A DNA stretch of 64,000 nt. Origin: Leptospira_A sp046736045 (GTDB lineage Bacteria; Spirochaetota; Leptospiria; Leptospirales; Leptospiraceae). The position numbers and the translations under genes were made by a program. Of this stretch, positions 53,626 through 61,600 are shown piece by piece; the stretch's first letter is position 1; each line of letters starts with the position of its first letter. The notes below the pieces were generated by a model that was given only the letters and a program-made list of their open reading frames with translations, was not told the DNA's origin and made no database searches. The stretch is taken from contig NZ_CP177134.1 in assembly GCF_046736045.1 (NCBI RefSeq), positions 1,612,001-1,676,000 of the forward strand. Reading direction: 5' to 3'.

Positions 53626-54033
53626 TTATTTTAACCGAACCATGCATCTCATATCGTTATCATTGAGATACCATTCGAGGCAGTACCCGTTCGGGTCTAT
53701 ATCATCACGCGAAATCAGTTTTTGAAATGTTGTTTCAACTTTTTGAATGTCTTTCATATAATCTTTGATTACTACGGAAATATAATCACCTTTTTTAATC
53801 ACAAACGATTCATAGTCGGTTTTTTCCTTTTGGTCGTTCTCCAGTTTTTCAACCGCCGCTTTGTAAATAATAATTCCCCTAGGGTTGGGGCTGGAGATTC
53901 CGAAGTATCTTCTTTGATTTGAGACAGGAAACAAAGAATGTGCTTTCTCATGCGCATCCATAACACCTTCGGGAAATGATGTCGCTGTTATACAGCAAAC
54001 CTCTATATCTTTTTCCAAATTGAATTTGTCCAT
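53626..54033 (-). CDS. GyrI-like / effector-binding-fold protein (tentative)
   Basis: 135 residues from the ATG at 54033, preferred over the upstream in-frame ATG because AAGGA lies 7 bp before it. The segment CCITATSFPEGVMDAHEKAHSLF (about 10-32) and YESFVIKKGDYISVVIKDYM with a final ECL-like EWYLNDNDMRCMVRL strand fit the alternating beta-alpha pattern of the GyrI/AraC effector-binding fold, but the resemblance is weak. A soluble ligand-binding role is possible. Confidence 0.6.
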   Translation of the reverse strand: MDKFNLEKDIEVCCITATSFPEGVMDAHEKAHSLFPVSNQRRYFGISSPNPRGIIIYKAAVEKLENDQKEKTDYESFVIKKGDYISVVIKDYMKDIQKVETTFQKLISRDDIDPNGYCLEWYLNDNDMRCMVRLK

Positions 54034-54225
54034 AGAATGATCCTTATATAAATAAATTATGCGAAGAAAGAGATATTTCCTCATGAGGAAAAGAATCACC
54101 TTTTTTACAGATGAATCTGATAAATTTCAATCATTATTATGAATAAAAAATATCCTTAGATTGTAAGATAGGTTCGGATTCGGGGAGTTTGATTCGTTTT
54201 TTGGTTTGTTAAAACCGGAGATTTG

Positions 54226-54264
54226 ATCCCGGATTGCCTTCGGATAACGAATGCAACTCCGGGA
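54226..54264. terminator. Hairpin after the 70-residue helix-hairpin-helix gene
   Basis: ATCCCGGATTGC and GCAACTCCGGGAT pair over 11-12 positions with one bulge around a 14-nt loop containing CTTCGG. A T-rich stretch follows only in the plus direction, so for the minus-strand gene at 54275 it is a moderate candidate. Confidence 0.5.
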
Positions 54265-54274
54265 TTTATTATTT

Positions 54275-54487
54275 TTACTCTTCTGTATCAGCTAAAGCAA
54301 CGATGGCTTGAGCCCATTTTACATATTTTAAATTTGCAAGGTCTTTCACTGTTTTTACGTTAAATGCTTTTTTCAATAATTCAGCATCACCTTCACTCAC
54401 TCCGGATAGTGCATCAACCGGTGCATCCGCGATTTCTTTTAAAGTTTTTTTTTCGTAAGCCTTATCTACTGCTTTGTTAATATTCAT
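54275..54487 (-). CDS. Small helix-hairpin-helix-like protein
   Basis: 70 residues, all helical. APVDALSGVSEGDAELLKKAFNVKTVKDLANLKYVKWAQAIVAL (about 22-65) resembles a single SAM/HhH unit like those of RNA polymerase alpha-CTD and of helix-hairpin-helix adaptors (L-x-G-V ... L-x-x-A-F-x-V-x-T-V-x-D-L). It could bind DNA or a partner protein. A related HhH segment opens the DUF1801 protein 0.5 kb away. There is a short leader with GAGGT before the ATG. Confidence 0.72.
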   Translation of the reverse strand: MNINKAVDKAYEKKTLKEIADAPVDALSGVSEGDAELLKKAFNVKTVKDLANLKYVKWAQAIVALADTEE

Positions 54488-54767
54488 TCCATACCTCGAA
54501 TTTTAATTCTTAAATCAGGTTCATAGTTCTCTTTTCAGGAAAATAAAAATCAATCATTAAATTATTAAATTGCGTACAGATTTTCCGGGAGAAAACTTAG
54601 TGGATGTACTAATTTTTTGCGATGTAGGGATGGGGCGCACGGAATGGGAGGCAGGTTTTGTTTTTTTATCGGGAACGAATTGTTTTATAAGATAATATAT
54701 GTTAGATGATTTTTCCCGATGTGTGTTTTCAAGTTGCTAACAAATCTAGTTCGATAAAGGTGATTCT

Positions 54768-54962
54768 ATGATTGTTATAAAATCCATATTAATTGTGTTC
54801 GTTTCCATGGTAGTTTGCGGTATACTCGGTTTTGTGATTCCTTTTGTGGTCGCACAGTTCAATGAAAAATCAGCGTCAGCATTGTCTTTCATACCTATGA
54901 TAACTGTTCCTGTCGGTTTTGTAGTTGGTCTTCTCATCGGGCTTTTCATCGTATTTAAGTGA
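54768..54962 (+). CDS. Small two-helix membrane protein
   Basis: 64 residues: helix 1 SILIVFVSMVVCGILGFVIPFVV (about 6-28), a short polar loop NEKSASA, and helix 2 IPMITVPVGFVVGLLIGLFIVF (about 42-63). A good ribosome-binding site AAAGGTGA lies 5 bp before the ATG, which supports it being real despite its size. I recognise no family. It converges on the DUF1801 gene. The 280 bp before it (54488-54767) show no other feature. Confidence 0.6.
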   Translation: MIVIKSILIVFVSMVVCGILGFVIPFVVAQFNEKSASALSFIPMITVPVGFVVGLLIGLFIVFK

Positions 54963-54976
54963 TTGTAAAAACCAAT

Positions 54977-55561
54977 TCACTTTTTTGATTTTTTCATCAA
55001 ATGTTCTTCCAACCTGAATTTAACAATTTTGGAAATTAGTTTATTGGGCAGCGGCTGATTCAGCGGAAATTGTATTGCGCCTTTTGAAAATTTATAAGGC
55101 GTCAATTCATCCTTATATGCTTTCATTCCGCTGGATGTGGGATAAAATCCCAAATGGTTTTTATAAGCTGCAAAATAAACCAGAATCCCGTTCCATTCGA
55201 AAGCCGGCATATTGTAGCTGATCTTTTCTTTCGCAACAGGTGCCGATTTTTGAATTATATTTCTCATATCAGTTAGAATTTTTCGGGTGTTTGGCGGGAA
55301 TGCTTTTATATATTCATCAATCGTTTTGAATTTTAATTTCTCAGGAGGGCTCTCTTTTTTTTCAGTATCTTGTTTGTATTTTATGCCGTAGGTTTTCATT
55401 TCCTTTTCAATTGTTTTTTCGGCATTGGGTCCTATTCCATGCAGCTTGGAAATCTGATCATTCGTAAACCCTGATAAGTCTTCTATTGTTTTGATGCCTA
55501 AAGAGAGAACCGCCCGCTTTGCCGGGCCGGATAATTTGTTTAGCAGTATTTCGAGATTCAT
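54977..55561 (-). CDS. HhH domain / DUF1801 fusion protein
   Basis: 194 residues. Residues 6-55 (LSGPAKRAVLSLGIKTIEDL ... DQISKLHGIGPNAEKTIEKEM) are an alpha-CTD-like helix-hairpin-helix. Residues about 74-190 are DUF1801/YdhG-type: IDEYIKAFPPNTRKILTDMRNIIQKSAPVAKEKISYNMPAFEWNGILVYFAAYKNHLGFYP (about 75-137) with the KISYxMPAF motif. YdhG relatives bind iron or assist metal handling, though the family's role is poorly known. The gene ends 14 bp from the small membrane protein. Confidence 0.87.
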   Translation of the reverse strand: MNLEILLNKLSGPAKRAVLSLGIKTIEDLSGFTNDQISKLHGIGPNAEKTIEKEMKTYGIKYKQDTEKKESPPEKLKFKTIDEYIKAFPPNTRKILTDMRNIIQKSAPVAKEKISYNMPAFEWNGILVYFAAYKNHLGFYPTSSGMKAYKDELTPYKFSKGAIQFPLNQPLPNKLISKIVKFRLEEHLMKKSKK

Positions 55562-55686
55562 ATTTATTCCCTATGCCTTTTTATAATGAGTATCCGTATT
55601 TTACAAAATAAAAAATCAAATTATTGTTATGTGGAATTTGCCCTCTGTGAAATATGCAGAATGCAAACATCACAAAGGGCGAACGA

Positions 55687-56121
55687 TTAGGACGCGTTAC
55701 GCGCCTTGGCCGCGAGTTCTGCAAACTCTTCACGACCAAATGCCGTACCGGCAAGTCCCCAACCACCTTCGGCCGCTTCAGTGAGCAGAACCCAGGTGCG
55801 ACCAGCTTGGCTCGGATCACCGGAGATTTTAGTAATAATCTCGGTAACTTCCTTTACGAGTTTTTTTTGGCCTTCCCGCGTTAATGCTCCGGGAGGAGTG
55901 ATTACCTGGACGCGTACGGTGCGAGCATTGGCAGTGGCTGCGGTTTGAACTGCTGAAGGATCCATTCGATGGATGTAGGCAGCCGTGTTGTTCAGATGGA
56001 AAGGTCCGGGTGTAGCAACTCCTTCGGCGCGAAGGATCGCCATGGTGAGTTCTTCGCCGAGTTGACGGTCGGTACCTGCTGGAAAAAGATCAGTTGTTGC
56101 GTAAACATCAATCATTGGCAT
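55687..56121 (-). CDS. 4-oxalocrotonate tautomerase-superfamily protein
   Basis: 144 residues from the ATG at 56121. The frame extends to 56235, but only this start places proline directly after methionine (MPMIDVYATTDLFP), the catalytic Pro-1 of tautomerases, and AAGGA stands 10 bp before it. The length equals two beta-alpha-beta units fused, as in cis-CaaD/MSAD-type members. The GC content and codon use of this gene and its divergent TetR partner exceed those of their neighbours. Confidence 0.83.
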   Translation of the reverse strand: MPMIDVYATTDLFPAGTDRQLGEELTMAILRAEGVATPGPFHLNNTAAYIHRMDPSAVQTAATANARTVRVQVITPPGALTREGQKKLVKEVTEIITKISGDPSQAGRTWVLLTEAAEGGWGLAGTAFGREEFAELAAKARNAS

Positions 56122-56147
56122 TGTGATATTCCTTAGTGTAAAATCAG

Positions 56148-56163
56148 GATGATGATCATCATC
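56148..56163. promoter_or_regulatory. Perfect 16-bp palindrome in the tautomerase-TetR intergenic region
   Basis: GATGATGATCATCATC reads the same on both strands and lies 27 bp before the tautomerase start and 59 bp before the TetR start. It is the obvious operator candidate for the divergent TetR regulator; binding is inferred. Confidence 0.6.
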
Positions 56164-56222
56164 TACAATAGAAGCACTGATTCGTTTAAACTTGTCAAGC
56201 CCGAAAATGGAGGAATTTTCAA

Positions 56223-56795
56223 ATGGGACATTCAAATGAAGATAAAGCCGAAAGCCACGAACGAATCGTGCAAGCGGCTGCTGCGCGGTTCCGGGAGGCT
56301 GGCGTCAACGGTATAGGTGTAGAGAAACTTATGAAAGAGGCGGGGTTAACTCACGGTGGCTTTTACCGGCATTTCGCTTCACGTGAAGAACTTGTGGGTG
56401 AAGCCGTTGAACGTGCATTAAGTGATGGTGGAAAGAGGGCGATTGATGCTGCAACCAAAAGTGAACATCCTCTTGTTGCGCTTGTGAATGGTTACCTTAG
56501 CATGTCACATCGGGATGATTTGGGGACAAGTTGCGCAGTTACAACATTGGCGGCGGACATAGCCCGCAGCAATGAGAGGGCAAAGTCGGCTTATACCCGT
56601 CAGGTTAATGTTTATCTTGAATTGCTTACTAAATTGATAAAAGATGATACGCTTGAGTCGAGGAGATTGCAGGCAATCACTGCTTTGTCCACTTTAGTTG
56701 GCGCAGTGTCGATGGCTCGTGCGGTGAATGATAAAAAACTTTCCAGAGAAATCCTCCGGTCCGCAGCCAAAGAACTAAAAGCACAATTAGAGTGA
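56223..56795 (+). CDS. TetR/AcrR-family regulator (divergent from tautomerase)
   Basis: 190 residues. The DNA-binding domain is at about 10-58: HERIVQAAAARFREAGVNGIGVEKLMKEAGLTHGGFYRHFASREELV, the GGFYRHF recognition helix being typical of the NemR/AcrR-like subgroup. The C-terminal domain contains a single conserved Cys (LGTSCAVTTLAADIARS, about 101-117), often the sensing residue of electrophile-responsive members. A Shine-Dalgarno GGAGGA lies 9 bp before the ATG. Base composition is richer in G+C than its surroundings. Confidence 0.92.
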   Translation: MGHSNEDKAESHERIVQAAAARFREAGVNGIGVEKLMKEAGLTHGGFYRHFASREELVGEAVERALSDGGKRAIDAATKSEHPLVALVNGYLSMSHRDDLGTSCAVTTLAADIARSNERAKSAYTRQVNVYLELLTKLIKDDTLESRRLQAITALSTLVGAVSMARAVNDKKLSREILRSAAKELKAQLE

Positions 56796-56814
56796 TTTTA
56801 GTTTTCGTTAGGTG

Positions 56815-57213
56815 CTATACGGTTTTTCGACGGCTTATGAAATGAGCGATCATAATGATAACGGGAATAACCAATTCAGGAATTAAATAACCGATCCAAG
56901 TTGCTGCGGGTTCGGGTAAGCCGACAATGCTCATGGAAACAAGTCGTCCGACGGCAGCAAAAAATACTGCAAATGCGAGAAGGTATACCAGAGTGCTTTG
57001 TGTTCGTATGGTCCAAGCTGCCCAGCCGCTAATCAAACCTGCTGAAAAATAAATCCCCGCCATAAATCGGTGCAAATTGTCCAACCTCGGAGTAGTTGTA
57101 GGCTGACCGAGATACATTTGTACGGATCCGCCGAAGATGGCAATGGCCGCCACAAGAAACAAACAGACTTGTACGATTCGTGCGCTAATGGGTAATGAGG
57201 TATCTTCTTTCAT
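56815..57213 (-). CDS. DUF4345 membrane protein
   Basis: 132 residues with four hydrophobic segments. The LDNLHRFMAGIYFSAGLISGWAAW block (about 42-65) is typical of the DUF4345 family, with a conserved His-Arg at the membrane edge. No function is known. It is convergent with the TetR gene (19 bp apart). 191 bp separates it from the SH3 lipoprotein gene without a clear motif. Confidence 0.82.
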   Translation of the reverse strand: MKEDTSLPISARIVQVCLFLVAAIAIFGGSVQMYLGQPTTTPRLDNLHRFMAGIYFSAGLISGWAAWTIRTQSTLVYLLAFAVFFAAVGRLVSMSIVGLPEPAATWIGYLIPELVIPVIIMIAHFISRRKTV

Positions 57214-57404
57214 TGCAATATGATTCGTCCCGAATTGGCATTGTCAATATTAAATTTTGTTAGTGGATATGCTTGCTTTGGATCGTGAGTGTCGTTATAT
57301 GTTGTGAACGATGATCCGCGATTTTGAAAAAGAGTTTGCAAAAATAAATACTACAACCGATTATCGATAAACATTAGTTATGCGAGTATGAAATAAAATT
57401 TTAA

Positions 57405-58112
57405 TTAGGGCAGGTTCGCTTCGACAGTAGAATAGTAATCAAAACTTTTGATGTTTGAATATTCACATCCCGGTTTTGCATCAATGACGATGACTCGGTT
57501 GCAATTTGGATCGGTTTTGTAATCCGAATGATCGTAACCCGAGCAATATGTATAATATATCTTATGAGAATAGGCTGAAGCATCAGCATAAAAAATATAT
57601 TTTCCCGGCGGCATCGTGATCTGAAAATTTCCTATAGTTTCGAATTTTCCTTTATTGATGAATGAGATAGAGGTGGTTTTTTTTGTTTTATAATTTTGAA
57701 TGTAAAGACCATTTATAGCAAGTTCTTCACTTGGATAACCGATTTTGCCCGAAAATTTGGAATATTTCCAACTGTTATGACAAGATTTGCTATATGGTGC
57801 ATGGTTGCGAATGAAAGGACTAAATACCCAACCTTCCGAATTGTTTATTTTTACTTTAACCCAACTTCCATTCAGTCCATTGATTGTTTCTGAAATCGAA
57901 CTTCTTTCCAATTCTTCTCCAGCTTCGAATAATTCCAATTGTTTGATTTTTGAGGAGGAATTTGAAGGTTTGGATCTTAAATTTACTTTACTTGCGACTA
58001 TAAAAAACGTTTTATCAATTTTATTTTTATCAGGTTTTACATATGAATTTGTACAAGAAGATACAAAGATCACGGTAATCAGTAAATTTAATAATTTTAA
58101 TTGTCTGTTCAT
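57405..58112 (-). CDS. SH3-domain lipoprotein
   Basis: 235 residues from the ATG at 58112, preceded by GGAG; the longer frame to 58175 overlaps the methyltransferase gene. The signal ends at FVSSC, a good lipobox. An SH3-type wall-binding domain (about 38-108) shows VASKVNLRSKPSNSSSKIKQLELFEAGEELERSS and GSWVKVKINNSEGWVFSPFI. The C-terminal 110 residues form a second beta domain with several Cys. It is distantly similar in plan to the SH3 protein at 37031. It presumably sits in the envelope, attached to peptidoglycan. Confidence 0.82.
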   Translation of the reverse strand: MNRQLKLLNLLITVIFVSSCTNSYVKPDKNKIDKTFFIVASKVNLRSKPSNSSSKIKQLELFEAGEELERSSISETINGLNGSWVKVKINNSEGWVFSPFIRNHAPYSKSCHNSWKYSKFSGKIGYPSEELAINGLYIQNYKTKKTTSISFINKGKFETIGNFQITMPPGKYIFYADASAYSHKIYYTYCSGYDHSDYKTDPNCNRVIVIDAKPGCEYSNIKSFDYYSTVEANLP

Positions 58113-58155
58113 GGGTCTTCTCCGGAAGTATATCACATAATTATTGTTTAATGGT

Positions 58156-58779
58156 CTATCTCTTTCTTCCGACAAATCTTATGACCGAACCTTGTCCGTT
58201 ATGAAACAAACCTTCGTTCAATTCAATTTCCTTTTCTATCAATTCTATAATTTCATAATTCGCAAAATCCGATTTTAATTCTTCAATAGAGAATAACATC
58301 GCTATATCCTTCGGCCCGCCGACTTTTTCGTTTTTAGAAATATAATCGATATGTTTTTTACTGAATGCTTCAAAGATAATCAATCCACCCTTGCGTAAAT
58401 ATTTATCAAGCGTTTTGTGGTATGAAGACTTGATGTCTGCCGGGAAATGAGCGTAAATCAATGCGATTGCGTCAAATTGTTCCGCACTATAATTTAATGT
58501 CTGTAATTCGCCAACTTGGTAGTCAATTGTCACTTTGTTAGCTTCTGCAAGTCGAAAGGCTTTCTTTTTCCCTTCAATACTTATGTCAAACGCTGAAACT
58601 GTCCAGCCGAGTCCGGCTGCAAAAACCGCATTACGTCCTTCACCCTCTGCCGGGAAAAGTATTGTTCCGGCATTTAACTTTTGTAATTGTTCTTTTAAAT
58701 AGTTGTTAGGTTGTTCGCCGTAAGCAAACTCATCTTTACCAAACCTTTCGTTCCATCTGTCTGTCCAAGATTCATTCAT
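58156..58779 (-). CDS. Class I SAM-dependent methyltransferase (TehB-like)
   Basis: 207 residues. WNERFGKDEFAYGEQPNNYLKEQLQKL (about 8-34) is the TehB/thiopurine-methyltransferase-type opening. AGTILFPAEGEGRNAVFAAGLGW (about 37-59) is SAM motif I (E-G-E-G-R-N-A-V), FDAIALIYAHFPADIKSSYHK (about 99-119) motif II, and GGLIIFEAFSKKH motif III. It probably methylates a small toxic compound, for example an oxyanion or thiol. Confidence 0.87.
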   Translation of the reverse strand: MNESWTDRWNERFGKDEFAYGEQPNNYLKEQLQKLNAGTILFPAEGEGRNAVFAAGLGWTVSAFDISIEGKKKAFRLAEANKVTIDYQVGELQTLNYSAEQFDAIALIYAHFPADIKSSYHKTLDKYLRKGGLIIFEAFSKKHIDYISKNEKVGGPKDIAMLFSIEELKSDFANYEIIELIEKEIELNEGLFHNGQGSVIRFVGRKR

Positions 58780-58809
58780 ATATTTGTCCGATTTGTTGTC
58801 TTTGTTAAA

Positions 58810-59388
58810 TTAACGTTTAAATAACCAATTCTTTATCGATTTGGTATAAATCGGCATAATTAAGTATACCATCAGAAAAACGATGGTGCCTGTAACTATC
58901 AGTGAATCAAACGACCGGTTTTGAGGCAGGTTCAGTGATCTTAGCGGCGGAAGAATTGCAAGAGGGACAAGATTCACTAACGGGAAGATAGCCGACCAGG
59001 TGATTAAAAATTGTTTCCAACGCAAAGGCGATGCAGTGATCCGAGGATTATAAGGAAAAAGAAAATCGAGGCCGCTTTGTATAACAAAAGAATCATTATC
59101 CGCAAGCACCGGTGCAATCTCTGCGATCAGGTTACTTCTTTCAACAGAAGTCATCCATTTGTTAAGATGATCCGTAGAATCGAAACGTATGATCACAGTG
59201 TATGTTGAAGTAAGAGTTGGAATGGGTCGGATCATTTGCCAATCAAGGTGTCCGATGGATTTTTTGCAGAGAGGTGCAATCTGGTTTAACCAGTTTTCAT
59301 AATCATTTTCTTTCCCGGGAAAAATTCTATGTGTTATGACCGCTGTGGCTCCGTGAGTTTTCGTCGGTAAAAAATTAGGAGATGGCAT
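58810..59388 (-). CDS. Antibiotic-biosynthesis-monooxygenase-fold protein with membrane helices
   Basis: 192 residues. Residues about 12-105 form a dimeric alpha/beta barrel of the ABM family (TAVITHRIFPGKENDYENWLNQIAPLCKKSIGHLDWQMIRP). The C-terminal part has two hydrophobic helices (about 124-148 and 164-183). Such proteins, commonly annotated as antibiotic biosynthesis monooxygenases, have no proven reaction. It is divergent from the second ArsR gene, and operator site 59470-59489 lies in the shared gap. Confidence 0.83.
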   Translation of the reverse strand: MPSPNFLPTKTHGATAVITHRIFPGKENDYENWLNQIAPLCKKSIGHLDWQMIRPIPTLTSTYTVIIRFDSTDHLNKWMTSVERSNLIAEIAPVLADNDSFVIQSGLDFLFPYNPRITASPLRWKQFLITWSAIFPLVNLVPLAILPPLRSLNLPQNRSFDSLIVTGTIVFLMVYLIMPIYTKSIKNWLFKR

Positions 59389-59469
59389 GCTGGATTTAGA
59401 ATACGGGTTTCTATGCGATCGTCAATCCGGATTGCCAAGAATTGATTCCCGGAAATAACTCAGAAAATT

Positions 59470-59538
59470 ATTCAACTAATTGGTTTAATATTTGACAGAA
59501 AAAACCACGGATGAATTTATTCAACTAAATGGTTGAAT
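59470..59538. promoter_or_regulatory. Two ArsR operators flanking the promoter (locus 2)
   Basis: ATTCAACTAATTGGTTTAAT (59470-59489) and ATTCAACTAAATGGTTGAAT (59519-59538) share the core AACT-N4-GGTT and lie 49 bp apart centre to centre. Between them stand TTGACA (59492-59497) and TTTATT (59516-59521). The second site includes the start codon of the regulator (ATG at 59529). Occupation of both sites would bracket the promoter. Confidence 0.75.
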
Positions 59539-59876
59539 TATATGAAAACGAACAGGAGCTGGATCGTGTGTTTGCAGCGCTCGCCGATAGCTCGAGACGG
59601 CAAATGTTGGCAAATTTGCGAGAGGGCTCACTTACTATTTCTGGACTGGCAGAACCTTTTTCCATGTCGTTTGCCGGAGTTGCCAAACATATCGAAGTTC
59701 TGACCGCAGCGGGTCTTGTACGTAAGGTGCGCACTCCGGAAGATGGTCGTAGCTTTCGGATCGAGTTGCAGAACAAAGCACTTTCCGAGGCCTCGGCTTG
59801 GCTTACCTACCATCAGAAATTCTGGACCAACAAACTCGATAGACTCGGGGAATTCATAGAGGAAGAGGGGAAATGA
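59529..59876 (+). CDS. ArsR-family regulator of the second SRPBCC operon
   Basis: 115 residues. The winged helix DRVFAALADSSRRQMLANLREGSLTISGLAEPFSMSFAGVAKHIEVLTAAGLV (about 12-64) is paralogous to the regulator at 51863; recognition helix SFAGVAKHIEVL. No CXC metal site is present. The gene probably makes a leaderless or nearly leaderless message because the predicted transcript start (about 59528) and the ATG coincide. Its ATGA stop overlaps the next gene. Confidence 0.92.
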   Translation: MVELYENEQELDRVFAALADSSRRQMLANLREGSLTISGLAEPFSMSFAGVAKHIEVLTAAGLVRKVRTPEDGRSFRIELQNKALSEASAWLTYHQKFWTNKLDRLGEFIEEEGK

Positions 59877-60346
59877 CTACACAGGTTTTAAAAATAGAAA
59901 AAAAAATTAACGCGGACCCGACTCGGTTGTTTCGGGCGTGGCTCAAGGCCGAAGATTTTTCGCGTTGGTTTTTGTCCGGAGATCTCATCGGCATTGAATC
60001 GGCAACCATTGATCCGCGTCCGGGTGGCAGGTTCCAAATCAATATGACACTCGATGGCAAAATACTTCCGCATGTGGGAGAATACATTGTCATTGATGAA
60101 CCGACAAAACTGGTCTTCACCTGGCGATCACATGCAACCGACGACCGTGATACTCTTGTTACGGTTACTTTTGATGAATTAACGGAAGTTAATGGTGGTG
60201 TTTCTGTCGGTGGAATCCGAAAACCACAAACACTTGTTACATTGATTCACGAACGTTTGCCAAGCGAACTTGCGATTCAAATGCACCACGGCGGATGGAC
60301 AGGCATCCTCAATGGACTCGCAGAGTGGCATACCGAAAAAGAATAA
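59873..60346 (+). CDS. SRPBCC (AHSA1-like) protein A of locus 2
   Basis: 157 residues: EKKINADPTRLFRAWLKAEDFSRWFLSGDLIGIESATIDPRPGGRFQINMT (about 8-58), the AHSA1 helix-grip start, ending WTGILNGLAEW. Its ATG overlaps the ArsR stop, so it is coupled to it. The ligand is unknown. Confidence 0.9.
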   Translation: MTTQVLKIEKKINADPTRLFRAWLKAEDFSRWFLSGDLIGIESATIDPRPGGRFQINMTLDGKILPHVGEYIVIDEPTKLVFTWRSHATDDRDTLVTVTFDELTEVNGGVSVGGIRKPQTLVTLIHERLPSELAIQMHHGGWTGILNGLAEWHTEKE

Positions 60347-60407
60347 ACCATGTCTGTTTGGCAAGGTCGAACAGAAGAAAAAATAGCAAAGATAAAAGGA
60401 GTACAAC

Positions 60408-60878
60408 ATGAACGGAATATATCACAAAATAGGAATTCGTGCCGGGGCCGCTGAAGTCATTCAAGCGCTCTCGACGAAAGAGGGACTTGCGGGTTGGTGG
60501 ACAAGAGAAGTAGAGGGAGCTTTTTCAAATGGAACTTCCGTTGTAGGCGAATCGATTCGCTTCAGCTTCGGACACAAAGCGATTATGGAGATGAAAGTTC
60601 AAGTCCTCACGGCAGAGCGCGTTCTTTGGGAATGTACCTCGGGACCGGAAGATTGGATTGGTTCCCATATTGATTTTAGTTTGAAGGCAGGCACCGCACC
60701 GGACGGAGCGGCGATGACAATCATTTACTTTCGCCATCAAGATTGGAAAAATGAAAGTGAATTCACAGCGCATTGCAGTATGAAGTGGGCAATCTTTTTG
60801 CTCAGTCTGAGAAGTCTTGTTGAAGACGGTCGCGGTAGGCCTGCGCCGGATGATGTAAAGATTGATGATATGAATTGA
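60408..60878 (+). CDS. SRPBCC (AHSA1-like) protein B of locus 2
   Basis: 156 residues with the pattern YHKIGIRAGAAEVIQALSTKEGLAGWWTREVEGAFSNG (about 4-41) of START-like SRPBCC proteins. A Shine-Dalgarno AAAGGAG precedes the ATG by about 9 bp. It follows gene A by 61 bp. A GC-rich inverted repeat follows the stop (60889-60917). Confidence 0.88.
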   Translation: MNGIYHKIGIRAGAAEVIQALSTKEGLAGWWTREVEGAFSNGTSVVGESIRFSFGHKAIMEMKVQVLTAERVLWECTSGPEDWIGSHIDFSLKAGTAPDGAAMTIIYFRHQDWKNESEFTAHCSMKWAIFLLSLRSLVEDGRGRPAPDDVKIDDMN

Positions 60879-60888
60879 TTGTTTCTCT

Positions 60889-60917
60889 CGCGCGCGTTGT
60901 TAAACGGCGCCGCGCGA
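60889..60917. terminator. GC-rich hairpin between the SRPBCC gene and a convergent methyltransferase
   Basis: TCGCGCG (60889-60895) and CGCGCGA (60911-60917) pair around a 15-nt loop. There is no T-run, so it is either a factor-assisted terminator or only structure. Confidence 0.4.
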
Positions 60918-60947
60918 AAGTAGATCCATACTGCTAATTTATAATTT

Positions 60948-61559
60948 TTATTTTTGAAATACTAATTTTGTCCAAGATACATTTTCTTTATTTTTCATTA
61001 AGCTCGTTTGATTTTCAAGAAACAGCAACGTTTTTAATCCGTATTGTTTTGTAATTTCGACAACTTCATTTCCATTTGTAGGAAATACATGGGTGCCTGC
61101 ACCGGCTGGACCATTTCGAAGTGTGACTGAAAAAATACCATTATCATCCAAAAGCTGGGCTATTCTTATTATGGATCGATATTGTTCCTCCATATCAAGA
61201 TGATGCCATACTCCCGAAACAAGAATAAAATCAAACTGATGAGACTCAAATCCAAGAAGTTTCAGATCAGGCAAACAATCATCAATCCATTTGATATTTT
61301 GATGATCAAATAAAATCTTTCCTTCAACGCGAAATTCTTGTATCGGTTCCACTGCTGTAACCGAATGACCCATTTTGGAAAATTCGTAAGCGTCTCTTCC
61401 GATTCCTGCTCCAATGTCCAATATCCGACTTATTTTCTTCGGAAAGAATGGAAGAAAATCTTGATGCAACTGTATGAAATCAATTGCCAAAGTATTTTCT
61501 ATAAAACTTTTAATAACTTTTGAATAACCTTCTGTTCCTTTTATATGATTACCGTTCAT
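60948..61559 (-). CDS. Class I SAM-dependent methyltransferase
   Basis: 203 residues. ISRILDIGAGIGRDAYEFSKMGHSVTAVEPIQEFR (about 43-77) is SAM motif I with post-I. FDFILVSGVWHHLDMEEQYRSIIRIAQLL (about 109-137) and the strand GIFSVTLRNGPAG complete the Methyltransf_11/25-type core. The substrate is unknown. 61 bp to the hydrolase gene downstream of the 5' end gives no clear operon. Confidence 0.87.
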   Translation of the reverse strand: MNGNHIKGTEGYSKVIKSFIENTLAIDFIQLHQDFLPFFPKKISRILDIGAGIGRDAYEFSKMGHSVTAVEPIQEFRVEGKILFDHQNIKWIDDCLPDLKLLGFESHQFDFILVSGVWHHLDMEEQYRSIIRIAQLLDDNGIFSVTLRNGPAGAGTHVFPTNGNEVVEITKQYGLKTLLFLENQTSLMKNKENVSWTKLVFQK

Positions 61560-61600
61560 TCATTTATATCAAATCTTTCGATCATCAAATACTCATTATA

